A stretch of DNA of 64,000 bases from Candidatus Cloacimonadota bacterium (lineage in GTDB: Bacteria; Muiribacteriota; UBA6191), in the NCBI GenBank assembly GCA_019454875.1, contig JACFNL010000005.1, positions 1-64,000 on the forward strand. The letters run 5' to 3'. Every line of letters starts with the position of its first letter. The stretch's first letter is position 1. Positions 1 through 8,589 of this stretch are shown piece by piece. The notes below the pieces were generated by a model. The model was not told where the DNA came from and made no database searches. It saw nothing but the letters and a program-made list of their open reading frames with translations. The translations under genes and the position numbers were made by a program.

Positions 1-94
1 TGAAATCGGCCTCCTGAGTGAGTTCAATTAAGAGTCCTTCCTGTTTTCTATACTCTATGACGGTTTGGGTGATTTTTTGATGTAGATTTTGCAT
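1..94 (-). CDS. Unknown protein, 5' end only (cut by window edge)
   Basis: An open frame reads leftward from an ATG at 94-92 and runs off the window after 31 codons. It begins MQNLHQKITQTVIEY and looks amphipathic and helical. No family is recognised. There is no Shine-Dalgarno site; instead the sequence TAGCAT lies exactly six bases upstream of the ATG, matching the leaderless-type arrangement seen at other genes here. The plausible amino-acid composition and that start context are the only support, so the call is tentative. Confidence 0.5.
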   Translation of the reverse strand, partial: MQNLHQKITQTVIEYRKQEGLLIELTQEADF

Positions 95-401
95 AAATTT
101 ATGCTACCACGGGGTTTTTGGGCTTGTTTTAAGGCGGCAAGAGTGGGCAAGTTCCGAGATTTTGCAATTTTTGAAAGTCTTGTCTCAGATCGGGCACAAG
201 CAGAGAGAAATGGGGCACTAAAATCTATACTTTTAAAGGGGTTGGTACGGATTGGAAAATGGTGTCCAAAATCCTGTCAAGATAAATCTGCAATAATGGG
301 AGCGTGACAGATGCATTTTATTAGCCCCTATGCTGTTGGATTAACATCTGCCAAAATCAAACAGGCCGTGACAGATTGTTGTGATCCAAGACCAACGGCC
401 T
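95..401. other. Intergenic region, no convincing gene
   Basis: This 307-base gap lies between the cut-off gene and the copD-like gene. The 10-bp word CGTGACAGAT occurs twice in direct orientation (303-312 and 367-376). A loose inverted repeat, AGGCCGT (363-369) with ACGGCCT (395-401), lies at the 3' end of the copD-like gene and could weakly terminate it, but the loop is 25 bases and there is no T-run. A 72-codon frame across 89-307 has unconvincing composition and is not called. Confidence 0.5.
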
Positions 402-845
402 TTAATAGAGCCAGCCGGTGCGAAAGGAGACCCCAACAAAAACAAATAAAACAGAAATGATAGTGACTGGGATAATGTGCCAGGCCAGACTGTTAAGATT
501 CTTTACGCTAAGATTGGGAATAACTCTTAACCTGGCATCCAGAGCAAAACACATGGTAATTCCCAAAAGCCCAAGTTTTAGAAGAACAAGCCTTGCAAGA
601 GGATCGGAAAACAGAAACCAGTGATTCAGATCGGGAATATAATGGTGGGCAAGCCATAAACCACTTAGGATTTGAATGACAAGGGAAGGAATTCCGATGA
701 GTTCGTAGTTTTTTTCAAATTGCTGGATTTCTTCAATGGTTTGGGACTTAAGGGCCCTTGGCAATATGGTCAGTGCCAGAACCAGATGGCCCCCCGTCCA
801 GATTGTGGCCGAAAGCAGGTGAATAAAAAGAATGACTCCATACAT
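402..845 (-). CDS. CopD-like copper-resistance family membrane protein
   Basis: This 147-residue integral membrane protein has about four hydrophobic segments, at roughly residues 2-25, 50-70, 83-105 and 120-145. The N-terminus (HLLSATIWTGGHLVLAL) matches the conserved first helix of CopD/YcnJ-type proteins, whose His and Trp residues face the periplasm. Family members move copper across the inner membrane or assist haem-copper oxidase maturation. The ATG (845-843) lies two bases after the stop of the TonB-dependent receptor gene, so the two are almost certainly co-transcribed. That pairing suggests outer- then inner-membrane copper passage. The substrate is inferred, not shown. Confidence 0.75.
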   Translation of the reverse strand: MYGVILFIHLLSATIWTGGHLVLALTILPRALKSQTIEEIQQFEKNYELIGIPSLVIQILSGLWLAHHYIPDLNHWFLFSDPLARLVLLKLGLLGITMCFALDARLRVIPNLSVKNLNSLAWHIIPVTIISVLFVFVGVSFRTGWLY

Positions 846-847
846 GA

Positions 848-3016
848 TTAAAATCCGATTTTGTAACTGATTTGAATTCGTCGGCCCCGGGGTGGGGTTA
901 GCATTTTGTGGTTGCTGACTGTGTAATTGAGTGTACGGTAATCTTCATCAAGAAGGTTGAGCACATCCAGTCGCAGCTCACGGGAACGGCTGTGTTTATA
1001 CACCAGGCCAAAATCATGAATTGTGGCTGGGGGCTGATTTGCGGGAATGATCCCCAGATCATCAACCCGTTCTCCCAGATAGCGGGTTGTAGTGTACAAT
1101 CTGAGATTGTCTCTGATTTTGTAATCCAAACCCAGGGATCCATTAAAATTCATGGTTCCCGGCATAGGATTTGCGGCCGTTGCAATATCCTGATAGTTCA
1201 TAAAGTTAAGATTGGTATACCACTGTAACTTATGGTTGATTTTTTCATTCCATTCCAACTCCCATCCGGAGGAATGGATGACCCCGCTACGGTTAGTGTA
1301 GGTATTTACCGAGGCCCTTAAGAGATTTGTAAGGCGCATATCATAGCGGGTAACTGAAATTTGTCTGTCACCCCGTTTCATTGACTTGGACCAGTTGTAT
1401 TCCCAGGATTCAATACACTCTTCCCTCAATTGAACTGACCCACGAAAGGCTACAGTCGGGATATTACTGAACAACTCAAATGGGTTAGGATATCGAAATC
1501 CCTTGCCCCAGATGACCTTAAGAAACTCGTCCTCGTTTAAGGCAAAGGTAACGGCATATTTGGGAGTATATCCATTGCCGACAATTTCATGTGAATTGCG
1601 GCGGTTGGCTGCGAGTATGCTGATTTTATCCGAGGCTTTGAAAATTCCCTGAATATAAATTCCTTCCATGCGAAGGGATCCAGGGATAAGGCTGAAAAAC
1701 TCATTGGATGGCAGAGGGGTTTGCGTGAACACACTGGATGCCCAGTTCACATTAGAGCCGAAGGTCTTTTGTCCAAAGGAGATGTTTTCCTGATTGTATC
1801 CCAGGATCAGATTCAATCTGTCATTGACCTGTTTTTCTGCCTGAACCTCAAACTCGTGTGCTTTGGAGTCTGAATCCAGATTAAACAGGTAGAGGTCAAA
1901 TTCACGGACTCTTTCAGAGGAATCTGAGGTCTTAAACAGTGTTTTGACTCTGGTCTTATCCGAAAATCTGTGTGTGTATTCAAGGCCTAGCCAGTTTTGT
2001 CGAATCTGATTCTCTGAACGGACCCTTCCTGGTTCATGAAAGGACATAGGTATATTAAAAAGGGTTGGGTCGCGGAAAAAGGGACTGCCAGGAGTGGCCC
2101 TTTCAAAAATTCCACCCCAGAATGGGATTCTGGCATCTTCCTGATAGGAGGCGTTTCTTTGTACTCGATAAGTCCCATAACTAAGCTTTAAATCCCGAAA
2201 TTGTGAAACCCCAAGAAAGGAAACATTGTCGTAGTCCAGACGAAAGTCTGAGGCCTGACCAGGATAGGAGCGAACCACACCCCGCCCATTTAACAGATTG
2301 TCAAACCCATTCCTTTGATTGCTGTGATACTGATAATCACCAGGTTTGGCTCTATCTGTTCCATCCTCAGAAAACACCCGCAAGGAAAAAAAATGCAGAT
2401 TCTGCTCGTCTCTTTCAAAGTATCCTACACTGGTTCCAAATACACCGGAGCTGCCCAAAGCAAAATTGACAAAATTACTTTCGTAACCCCTACCATCAAA
2501 GGTTTCAATATTGATAACTCCGGAGTAGGCATTGGATCCATAAAGGACAGATCCAGGACCGCGAACCAGCTCCAGTCTCTTGATACTTTCTTTGGGAATA
2601 GCATCCAGATTAAAGTTTGGACCGGTAGGGTCGTTCAATTTGATACCGTTGATAACCAGTAAAACCTTGTTGTTGTAGATCTGATTCTGAATCGATCTGA
2701 TATTGATATATTGTCTGCCTAGATGTCCTTCCTCAATATGTACCCCGGGGGCTGTTTTTAAAAGGTCATAGACAGAATCAAATTTTTGAATGTCCCTTTG
2801 AGTGTAAACCTTAACAATCGAGGGGGTGGATAAAGGAGAATCAAGCTTTTTTGTGGCACCGGTAGTGGCCTCTGCATTCATGGCATTGGAAATATCCAAA
2901 AGCAGGTGATGCACCCGACCTGTGGGATGGTTATGAGCAATTGTCTTTGGTACCAGAATCAGTCCAGCCAGACCAAGGTTTCTGGAAAAACCCAAAAGAT
3001 TTATCATCGTTTTCAT
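848..3016 (-). CDS. TonB-dependent outer-membrane receptor, possibly for copper
   Basis: This 722-residue protein has a hydrophobic N-terminal export signal (about residues 1-27), a plug domain (about 60-180, containing the conserved ELVRGPGSVLYGSNAYSGVINI-type block near 149-170) and a long beta-barrel ending in Phe, as outer-membrane barrels do. TonB-dependent receptors import siderophores, vitamins or metal chelates using energy from TonB-ExbBD, none of which is encoded here. A His pair and other His residues near the mature N-terminus (HNHPTGRVHH) and the directly following copD-like gene suggest a copper ligand. A good promoter (TTGACT-17-TAAGCT) ends nine bases before the ATG, so the leader is only about three bases. 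Substrate assignment is inference. Confidence 0.85.
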   Translation of the reverse strand: MKTMINLLGFSRNLGLAGLILVPKTIAHNHPTGRVHHLLLDISNAMNAEATTGATKKLDSPLSTPSIVKVYTQRDIQKFDSVYDLLKTAPGVHIEEGHLGRQYINIRSIQNQIYNNKVLLVINGIKLNDPTGPNFNLDAIPKESIKRLELVRGPGSVLYGSNAYSGVINIETFDGRGYESNFVNFALGSSGVFGTSVGYFERDEQNLHFFSLRVFSEDGTDRAKPGDYQYHSNQRNGFDNLLNGRGVVRSYPGQASDFRLDYDNVSFLGVSQFRDLKLSYGTYRVQRNASYQEDARIPFWGGIFERATPGSPFFRDPTLFNIPMSFHEPGRVRSENQIRQNWLGLEYTHRFSDKTRVKTLFKTSDSSERVREFDLYLFNLDSDSKAHEFEVQAEKQVNDRLNLILGYNQENISFGQKTFGSNVNWASSVFTQTPLPSNEFFSLIPGSLRMEGIYIQGIFKASDKISILAANRRNSHEIVGNGYTPKYAVTFALNEDEFLKVIWGKGFRYPNPFELFSNIPTVAFRGSVQLREECIESWEYNWSKSMKRGDRQISVTRYDMRLTNLLRASVNTYTNRSGVIHSSGWELEWNEKINHKLQWYTNLNFMNYQDIATAANPMPGTMNFNGSLGLDYKIRDNLRLYTTTRYLGERVDDLGIIPANQPPATIHDFGLVYKHSRSRELRLDVLNLLDEDYRTLNYTVSNHKMLTPPRGRRIQISYKIGF

Positions 3017-3025
3017 TACTAAATG

Positions 3026-3054
3026 AGCTTAATCGCACAAAAACAGACAGTCAA
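3026..3054 (-). promoter_or_regulatory. Promoter of the TonB receptor-copD operon
   Basis: On the minus strand, TTGACT (3054-3049) and TAAGCT (3031-3026) are separated by 17 bases, a good sigma-70-type match. The predicted start point falls about three bases before the ATG at 3016, implying an almost leaderless message. No metal-regulator operator was recognised here. Confidence 0.6.
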
Positions 3055-3085
3055 GGGTTCTGAGGCTCTTCCTAGTACAATAAGG

Positions 3086-3817
3086 CTAATTATTTTTTAG
3101 CTCGATGAGGTCACGAATTGCTTTAGAGGCACAGTACGCTCCAAAAAGTGGGGGCATCCACGAGATAGTACCGATCACAGACTTTTTGTTGCGGCTGCCA
3201 TCTGTTTCTAAAACCTTGGATTTATCAACTTCTTCGGGGGAAAAAACTACCCAGAAACCAGTTCGGATATTTTGTTGATGCAACCGCTTTCTTAAAGTCT
3301 TTGCAAGGGTACATTGATAGGATTTGCTGATATCACAGATACGGATTTTTTCCGGATCTACTTTGCCACCGGCCCCCATTGCCGAGACAAGAGGCAAAGA
3401 TGCTTTTATACAGGCAGAGATCAGGCTTACCTTAGGGGACAGGGTGTCAATGCAGTCAAGCACATAGTCAAAACGACCGGGAGCAATCAGAGAATCCATG
3501 GCTTCTTCGTTAAGGTAATCTGGGATACAGTGAACGATCAGCTGGGAATTTATGTCCAACAACCTGTCACGAAGCACCATGGCCTTGTTTTTTCCTTTGC
3601 TGGAGTCCAGGGCGACTAGCTGCCGGTTTTTGTTGGATGGTTCTACCTCATCCCCATCAACGATGGTGAGGTGTCCAACCCCTGCCCTGCATAGGCACTC
3701 AGCCGCAAAACCACCGACCCCACCCAGACCAACAACTAGAACATGGCTGTTATTCAGAGTTTTCACAGCCAGATCCCCTATCAACATTCTTTCGCGAATT
3801 AACCAGTCTTCCTGCAT
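3086..3817 (-). CDS. tcdA: tRNA threonylcarbamoyladenosine dehydratase TcdA
   Basis: This 243-residue E1/ThiF/MoeB-fold enzyme cyclises t6A37 to ct6A in ANN-decoding tRNAs using ATP. Seen directly: the nucleotide-binding loop VVGLGGVGGFAAE (about residues 28-40), the acidic/Arg motif DGDEVEPSNKNRQ (about 54-66), the DCIDTLSPK adenylation segment, the TcdA-typical LAKTLRKRL, and a C-terminal GTISWMPPLFG. Length is close to the family norm of about 250-270. The first 19 bases overlap the end of the upstream TatD-like gene, so the two are translationally coupled. No CsdA/CsdE partner is present in the window. Confidence 0.92.
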   Translation of the reverse strand: MQEDWLIRERMLIGDLAVKTLNNSHVLVVGLGGVGGFAAECLCRAGVGHLTIVDGDEVEPSNKNRQLVALDSSKGKNKAMVLRDRLLDINSQLIVHCIPDYLNEEAMDSLIAPGRFDYVLDCIDTLSPKVSLISACIKASLPLVSAMGAGGKVDPEKIRICDISKSYQCTLAKTLRKRLHQQNIRTGFWVVFSPEEVDKSKVLETDGSRNKKSVIGTISWMPPLFGAYCASKAIRDLIELKNN

Positions 3818-4467
3818 GGAATCAGTTTGCCATAAAATCGGAAAAAATTCGCATGAATCTGAAGAATCAGGGCTTGCAGATCCATTTGCAGAAGACTGGC
3901 TGCCCTTAAATAGATATCCTCAATCGATTTTGCCTCTTGATCGTCAGTTTCCAGAAGTATGTACTCTTTGGGAATCTTCTGAAAAGCCGTCAGTGTTTTT
4001 TTTGAGTTACTAAACAATGAAGTCCCAAATCCAAGATAGATCCCAGCAGAAGTGAGTGACAAAGCTTCCTCCTTACTCCCATAAAATCCATGAATCAGAA
4101 TGGGTTGCCCGATCCCTGTCTGCAAGGCAAGTTTTACACACAATGAATGGGAGCGAACGCTATGTAGGATCAGGGGGTAATCCGTGGTTTTGGCCAATTC
4201 CAAAAATGCCTGATAGGCACTGATTTGTAGATTCCAGGGTGTCTGGCATGTTTTATCCAGACCAGTTTCTCCAAGTCCGACAAGCCTTGGGTGAGAAAGG
4301 TTTGAACGAATCAAATCAAGATCCGAGTTAAAGTCAGGCGTTAGGTTATAGGGATGTAGACCAAGACAGAAGTAGGAGTCATTTACCAGAGGATCTCTGG
4401 CATTTAAACAAAGAACTTTTAAGGGGTTTTTATCCGAAGAGTTATGAGTATGAGCGTTTAAAAACAT
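3799..4467 (-). CDS. TatD family metal-dependent hydrolase (short form)
   Basis: The amidohydrolase/TatD-like TIM barrel would be 222 residues from the ATG at 4467. Motifs in order are NAHTHN (metal-binding HxH, at the very N-terminus), GLGETGLD (bridging Glu), PLILHSVRS, ILIHGFYGS and ILLETDDQEA (catalytic Asp region). The family includes 3'-5' DNA/RNA exonucleases. The frame opens 26 codons earlier (4545), but that stretch lacks homology and intrudes on the mauG promoter, so the shorter start is preferred. The protein is about 30-40 residues shorter than E. coli TatD and resembles the compact variants. It overlaps tcdA by 19 bases. Substrate is unknown. Confidence 0.8.
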   Translation of the reverse strand: MFLNAHTHNSSDKNPLKVLCLNARDPLVNDSYFCLGLHPYNLTPDFNSDLDLIRSNLSHPRLVGLGETGLDKTCQTPWNLQISAYQAFLELAKTTDYPLILHSVRSHSLCVKLALQTGIGQPILIHGFYGSKEEALSLTSAGIYLGFGTSLFSNSKKTLTAFQKIPKEYILLETDDQEAKSIEDIYLRAASLLQMDLQALILQIHANFFRFYGKLIPCRKTG

Positions 4468-4576
4468 TAGATTCGTCTGGAACAGTTCTAAACTATTCTT
4501 GCATACCAGCAACCCACAAGGATATGATAAAACCCAACAGGACACCTAGTATTAAACTACTGGCAGGAGTACAAAA

Positions 4577-5599
4577 ATGCGAGTACAGAATTTAATTTTA
4601 TCACTGACATTGGTTGCAGGTTCAATGGCTACCGAAGCAGATCTGCTCACAAGGGCAAGAGGCGTTTTCAAACCTATCCCTCTGGATCAGGCTGAGCTCA
4701 TGAAGCTGATTGACAACCCGAAAAACCCCATCACTCCTGAAAAGGTTGATTTGGGTAAAAAACTTTATTTTGATACTCGTTTGTCTAAAAGTAATCTGAT
4801 CAGCTGTAATACCTGTCACAATCTTTCCTTGGGTGGAGTTGATGGAGTCGGGGCAGCAATTGGCCATAAGTGGATGGCAAATCCTCACCATTTAAATTCT
4901 CCCACTGTGTACAATTCTGTGTTTAACTTCAAACAGTTTTGGGATGGCAGGGCGGCAGATCTGGAAGAACAGGCTATGGGACCAATTGTTGCAGAGCCAG
5001 AAATGGCTGCAACAGAAATGATGGTGGCCCATAGAATCAAGGCAAGTCCTGAGTATGTGGAAGAGTTTGCCAAAGTGTTTGGTGATGAGGAAATCAGCCT
5101 GACTACCATTGGCAAAGCCATAGGAGCATTTGAAAGAACTCTGGTAACCAGGGCCCCCTTTGATGAATATCTGGAAGGCAATCAGTCTGCCTTGAACGAG
5201 CAGGAGACCAGGGGACTTAAGTTGTTCATGGATAAGGGTTGTATTACTTGCCATTCCGGTGTTGGGGTTGGTGGAACCATGTTTCAAAAATTTCCACTGA
5301 TGGGCAAATACAAGTATGAAAATGTAGGAGATTTTAAAGGCAATGAAAATGGCCTGACCAAAGTTCCCATTTTAAGAAACATCACCCAGACAGCCCCTTA
5401 TCTTCACAATGGTGCGGTTTGGACCCTGGAAGAAGCCGTGGAAATCATGGCAGAAAATCAGTTGGGTATTAAACTCAGTGCTGAGGAAGTGGCTGATATT
5501 GTGGCTTTTATGGGTAGCCTGGAAGGCGAAAAACCAAAAATTGAACTTCCTATTTTGCCAAACTGGGGACCAAAAACTATCCGCCCTAATGTGAATTGA
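4577..5599 (+). CDS. Di-haem cytochrome c peroxidase (CcpA/MauG family)
   Basis: This 340-residue exported protein has an N-terminal signal (about residues 1-18) and two CXXCH haem sites, C77-N-T-C80-H81 and C222-I-T-C225-H226. These mark the electron-transfer and peroxidatic haems of bacterial cytochrome c peroxidases, which reduce hydrogen peroxide in the periplasm with electrons from small c-type cytochromes. The length is standard. An SD (GGCAGGAG) lies nine bases before the ATG. A likely promoter is TTGCAT (4499-4504), 18 bases, TATGAT (4523-4528), giving a leader of about 45 bases. MauG proper would modify a partner protein, but no mau genes are present, so peroxidase is the better call. 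Confidence 0.9.
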   Translation: MRVQNLILSLTLVAGSMATEADLLTRARGVFKPIPLDQAELMKLIDNPKNPITPEKVDLGKKLYFDTRLSKSNLISCNTCHNLSLGGVDGVGAAIGHKWMANPHHLNSPTVYNSVFNFKQFWDGRAADLEEQAMGPIVAEPEMAATEMMVAHRIKASPEYVEEFAKVFGDEEISLTTIGKAIGAFERTLVTRAPFDEYLEGNQSALNEQETRGLKLFMDKGCITCHSGVGVGGTMFQKFPLMGKYKYENVGDFKGNENGLTKVPILRNITQTAPYLHNGAVWTLEEAVEIMAENQLGIKLSAEEVADIVAFMGSLEGEKPKIELPILPNWGPKTIRPNVN

Positions 5600-5610
5600 T
5601 CCGGGGGTCT

Positions 5611-5663
5611 GGGCTTTTATCAGGGCAACATATTCAAAAAGTTTGCGTACTAATTAAAAGCCC
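5611..5663 (+). other. Spaced inverted repeat between ccp and the M23 gene
   Basis: GGGCTTTT (5611-5618) and AAAAGCCC (5656-5663) are perfectly complementary, and the pairing extends a few bases outward with one wobble. The 37-base loop and absence of a following T-run make a simple terminator unlikely. TATACT at 5668-5673, just before the next gene, could be a -10 element. Function is unknown. Confidence 0.35.
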
Positions 5664-5683
5664 GGATTATACTGGAGATAATT

Positions 5684-7651
5684 ATGTCAGGATTTATGCT
5701 TCGCCTTTTACTGCTTTTTTTATTAACTGTGATGTCTGGTGCAGATAATCTGTTTCCAGAGGAAAACTTTTTTCAGGGACTGGAGCTTGGTTCTCCTAGT
5801 ACTGAGGAAAACTTTTTTTCAGGAGTAGCAGTGGATCCTGGTACAAGCACCCGTGTGGAAAGTGAAGCAGAGACAGAAATCCGAAGCTACTGGGCCCGTA
5901 TCAGTGGCTCATCCAATCAACGACCAACCCCAGACAGAATTTTAAGGGATTTACAGGATAAGGTCCGTATAACCCAGGGTAATGATGCCGAGGCATTGTA
6001 TGAATTCAGTCGGGCTCTGATGTACTGGTCAAGAGAACCGGCATTCCGATCACAGATGTCCTCCATGAACCGCATGGCAGGAATCTATCTGCAAAAGGCC
6101 ATGGAACTTAGGGGAGACCAATCCGTTTATGCCTTAAAAGCCAGACATTTTTATCAGAGGCAGTTCGGATCCAGTTTGTCTTCTGAATTGATGCAGGAGC
6201 TGGAACAGGCGGAGTCAGCGGCAGCTTCTGGAAATCTTACCGAGGCAGAAGGTATTGTACGAAGACTGGCCCATCAGACCAGTTTTCGGGATCGTCGTGT
6301 TCTGCGCCTGATGGAAGGAATTCTCAGATCCAAGGCTTCTTCAGAGTCGGATCCAGAACGGGCCGCAACTTTTACAGCCGAAGCCAATTTTATTGCCAGA
6401 AGTTTGGCTGAAACCGGGGCCGAAGAAGAGGCGATTATGGCTCAGATTGAAGACTCTCCCACCGGTCAATCCCCATCTCAGAGTCCGGCCACAATCACCA
6501 CCGATCAGCGAGCTGTAGATTCTTCCATTGATCAGGCATATCAGCTTGATAAAACCAATAAACCTTCTGAGGCCTTAAATGTTTTGAAGGAACTGAATAG
6601 AAATACCGGTTATCGTTCTGCCAAGGCCCGTTATTATCTGGGTCGTCAGTTAATCCGTATGGCAAGACTGCCTGAGTTTCGCTCCCAGCAGGAGGAGTTT
6701 CTGGCTCAAGGTAATCAGCATCTTACGGAGGCCAGAAATCTTCGTGGCCGACACCTGGAACAATTTCCAGACAACTCAAGGTTTGCTGATGAATCCGAGA
6801 AGCTGTATCGCGAAATTGACAGGATCAATCTAGCCAATGATCAGGAAAGGGCTGTTGATAATCTGATCGGGAAAGCATTGGAGTTGAACGGATTTAACAA
6901 GCATCAGGAGGCTTTAGCCGAGCTGAATCAGGCCGTTACTGTCTCAGAAAGAAAATGTGCCAAGTCCCTGTATTTTCTGGGAAAACAATATATTCTTCTG
7001 AACAATGCCTCTTTGGCCAGAACCAATCTGGAGGCCAGCAAGGCTCTGCGCACTCAGAATTTGACTGTTTATACTCAAAATGATGTATGGGGTACACATG
7101 CTTCAAATCTTTTGGAGCAGATGACAGCCAGTACACAGACCGTACCCACTCCAACACCTAGACCGGATCCAGAAGTAACCCCAAGACCAGAGCCTGCGCC
7201 TCAGGTTGTTGCAGATGGCTCATCCCAGAGTTTAGTGAAGCCTCTTAGCGGATCTGTTACATCACCCTATGGAATGAGAACCCATCCGATACACAGAACC
7301 CAAAGAATGCACGGTGGCTTAGATATTGGGGCTCGGCGAGGAACTCCAATTAAGGCAATGGCTAATGGTAAAATTATTCATGTGGGCTGGATCTCAGGTT
7401 ATGGAAAAACCGTGAAGGTTCGATATGACAATGGTTACGAGTCCCTGTTTGCACATATGCATAATTACAACGGTGCCAACGGGGAATCCAGAGTGAATCA
7501 AAGGGTTCGGGTAGGGGAATCTGTTGGTCAGGTAAATTCAACTGGAGGTTCTACAGGAGATCACCTGCACCTTGAGTTAAGAAGAAACGGAACCAGAATC
7601 AGTCCGGCTGAAGTTTTAGGCAAACAGAATCGCAGAGGGGAAACAATTTGA
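5684..7651 (+). CDS. M23 (LytM/NlpD-type) peptidase with helical-repeat N-terminus
   Basis: This 655-residue exported protein has a signal peptide (about 1-21), then two short repeats of the motif EENFFxG (about 26-52). About 400 residues of TPR-like helices follow, in which three blocks recur around YLGRQL/YFLGKQY/FSRAL, then a Pro-rich linker (about 485-505). The C-terminal M23 domain has Zn ligands H543 and D547 (HGGLDIG), H591/H593 (AHMH), and H627/H629 (HLHLEL). All metal and catalytic residues are present, so it should cleave peptidoglycan cross-bridges rather than be a degenerate activator. The repeats probably mediate protein contacts. Its SD is GGAG. It overlaps the next gene's TTG start. 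Confidence 0.85.
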   Translation: MSGFMLRLLLLFLLTVMSGADNLFPEENFFQGLELGSPSTEENFFSGVAVDPGTSTRVESEAETEIRSYWARISGSSNQRPTPDRILRDLQDKVRITQGNDAEALYEFSRALMYWSREPAFRSQMSSMNRMAGIYLQKAMELRGDQSVYALKARHFYQRQFGSSLSSELMQELEQAESAAASGNLTEAEGIVRRLAHQTSFRDRRVLRLMEGILRSKASSESDPERAATFTAEANFIARSLAETGAEEEAIMAQIEDSPTGQSPSQSPATITTDQRAVDSSIDQAYQLDKTNKPSEALNVLKELNRNTGYRSAKARYYLGRQLIRMARLPEFRSQQEEFLAQGNQHLTEARNLRGRHLEQFPDNSRFADESEKLYREIDRINLANDQERAVDNLIGKALELNGFNKHQEALAELNQAVTVSERKCAKSLYFLGKQYILLNNASLARTNLEASKALRTQNLTVYTQNDVWGTHASNLLEQMTASTQTVPTPTPRPDPEVTPRPEPAPQVVADGSSQSLVKPLSGSVTSPYGMRTHPIHRTQRMHGGLDIGARRGTPIKAMANGKIIHVGWISGYGKTVKVRYDNGYESLFAHMHNYNGANGESRVNQRVRVGESVGQVNSTGGSTGDHLHLELRRNGTRISPAEVLGKQNRRGETI

Positions 7652-8589
7652 TACCTGGCCTCTCTGTTCTCAGAACCCTGTTTTTATGGGTGGGACTGAT
7701 TGGTATTAGTTTTGCCTGGGAGATTCCTTTTGGGGATGGTCTTGGAAAGTTATCCAGCAGTGATAAAAACCAGGAGTCCTTTGATATAGGGCTTCCTTAT
7801 TCCATGCTTTCTGAGGCGGGTCAACTACATGTTCTGGATCCCATTCAAAAAAAAATCATGGTGTTTGATGTGTTTGGGGTGTTACTGCATGAAATCTCTT
7901 TGGATCTTGAAGAATTAACTCCCTATCATCCAATCCAGGCCATACAACTAAGCCTGGGTTCCCGTTATTTTTTACTGAGCCGCAAAAACCAGGGGATGAT
8001 TCTTCTGGATCCTGCCAATAACCATATCAAAATTTTTCATTCTCAAAATCTGGTGAATCAGGAAATGCTTTATCCAAATGATTTGAAGAGGTATCAGGGA
8101 TTCTATTTTGTATCTGATCTTCTGGCTCAAAAGGCTTTGATTTATTCGCGACTAGGAAACCTTCTAGGTAAAATCAACTATCCTGAGTCATTGCAGATTG
8201 AGGCGTTTTCCCCAAATGAGGTTTTGTGCCTCACAGAATCCAAGGACAGGGCACAGCTTGAATTAGTTTCCATGTCCGCAGACAAAAGAGTGTTTTATCG
8301 TCCACCCTTTCATGAGGGCGATGAGTTTGTCTCCCTTAGAATCATTGGTCTTGATGTTTTAGGCAATGTGTATCTTGAAAGAATCAGTGGGAAAAAACAT
8401 GGTCATGCCAAACACTTTGTTTTAAAAGTGAACCCCTTAGGTCAACTGCAAAAAGAGGCTCGAGTCGAAGTGACACCGGCGGACAGTTTTGAGCTTGGTT
8501 TTCGATTTGTTCTGATGGCAGAGGACAAACTGTTTCAGTTGCACTTTAATAAATCAGCACTTTCTGTTAAGGGAATTCTCTTAAAGTAG
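7648..8589 (+). CDS. Exported protein of unknown function, possible beta-propeller
   Basis: This 313-residue protein starts at a TTG whose last two bases are the first two of the upstream TGA stop (TTGA overlap). A strong SD (AGAGGGGA) lies just upstream, within the M23 gene. There is a signal peptide (about residues 1-23, cut near SFAWE). The repeats of the type VLDPIQKKIMVFDVFGVLLHEI and ILLDPANNHIKIF resemble NHL/six-bladed propeller strands, but no family is firmly recognised. Coupling to the M23 endopeptidase suggests a cell-envelope role. The 3' end overlaps the convergent MFS gene by nine bases. Confidence 0.6.
   Translation: MIPGLSVLRTLFLWVGLIGISFAWEIPFGDGLGKLSSSDKNQESFDIGLPYSMLSEAGQLHVLDPIQKKIMVFDVFGVLLHEISLDLEELTPYHPIQAIQLSLGSRYFLLSRKNQGMILLDPANNHIKIFHSQNLVNQEMLYPNDLKRYQGFYFVSDLLAQKALIYSRLGNLLGKINYPESLQIEAFSPNEVLCLTESKDRAQLELVSMSADKRVFYRPPFHEGDEFVSLRIIGLDVLGNVYLERISGKKHGHAKHFVLKVNPLGQLQKEARVEVTPADSFELGFRFVLMAEDKLFQLHFNKSALSVKGILLK

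Noticed and set aside
89-307. 72-codon plus-strand frame at the left end
   Set aside because: No SD or promoter, odd composition, and it overlaps the start of the minus-strand gene at 94.
3552-4013. 153-codon frame antisense to tcdA and the TatD-like gene
   Set aside because: Both opposing genes have full family motifs, and this frame is not supported by any signal.
4577-5599. MauG (methylamine dehydrogenase maturation) rather than peroxidase
   Set aside because: No mau genes are nearby and the length and haem spacing fit generic cytochrome c peroxidases.
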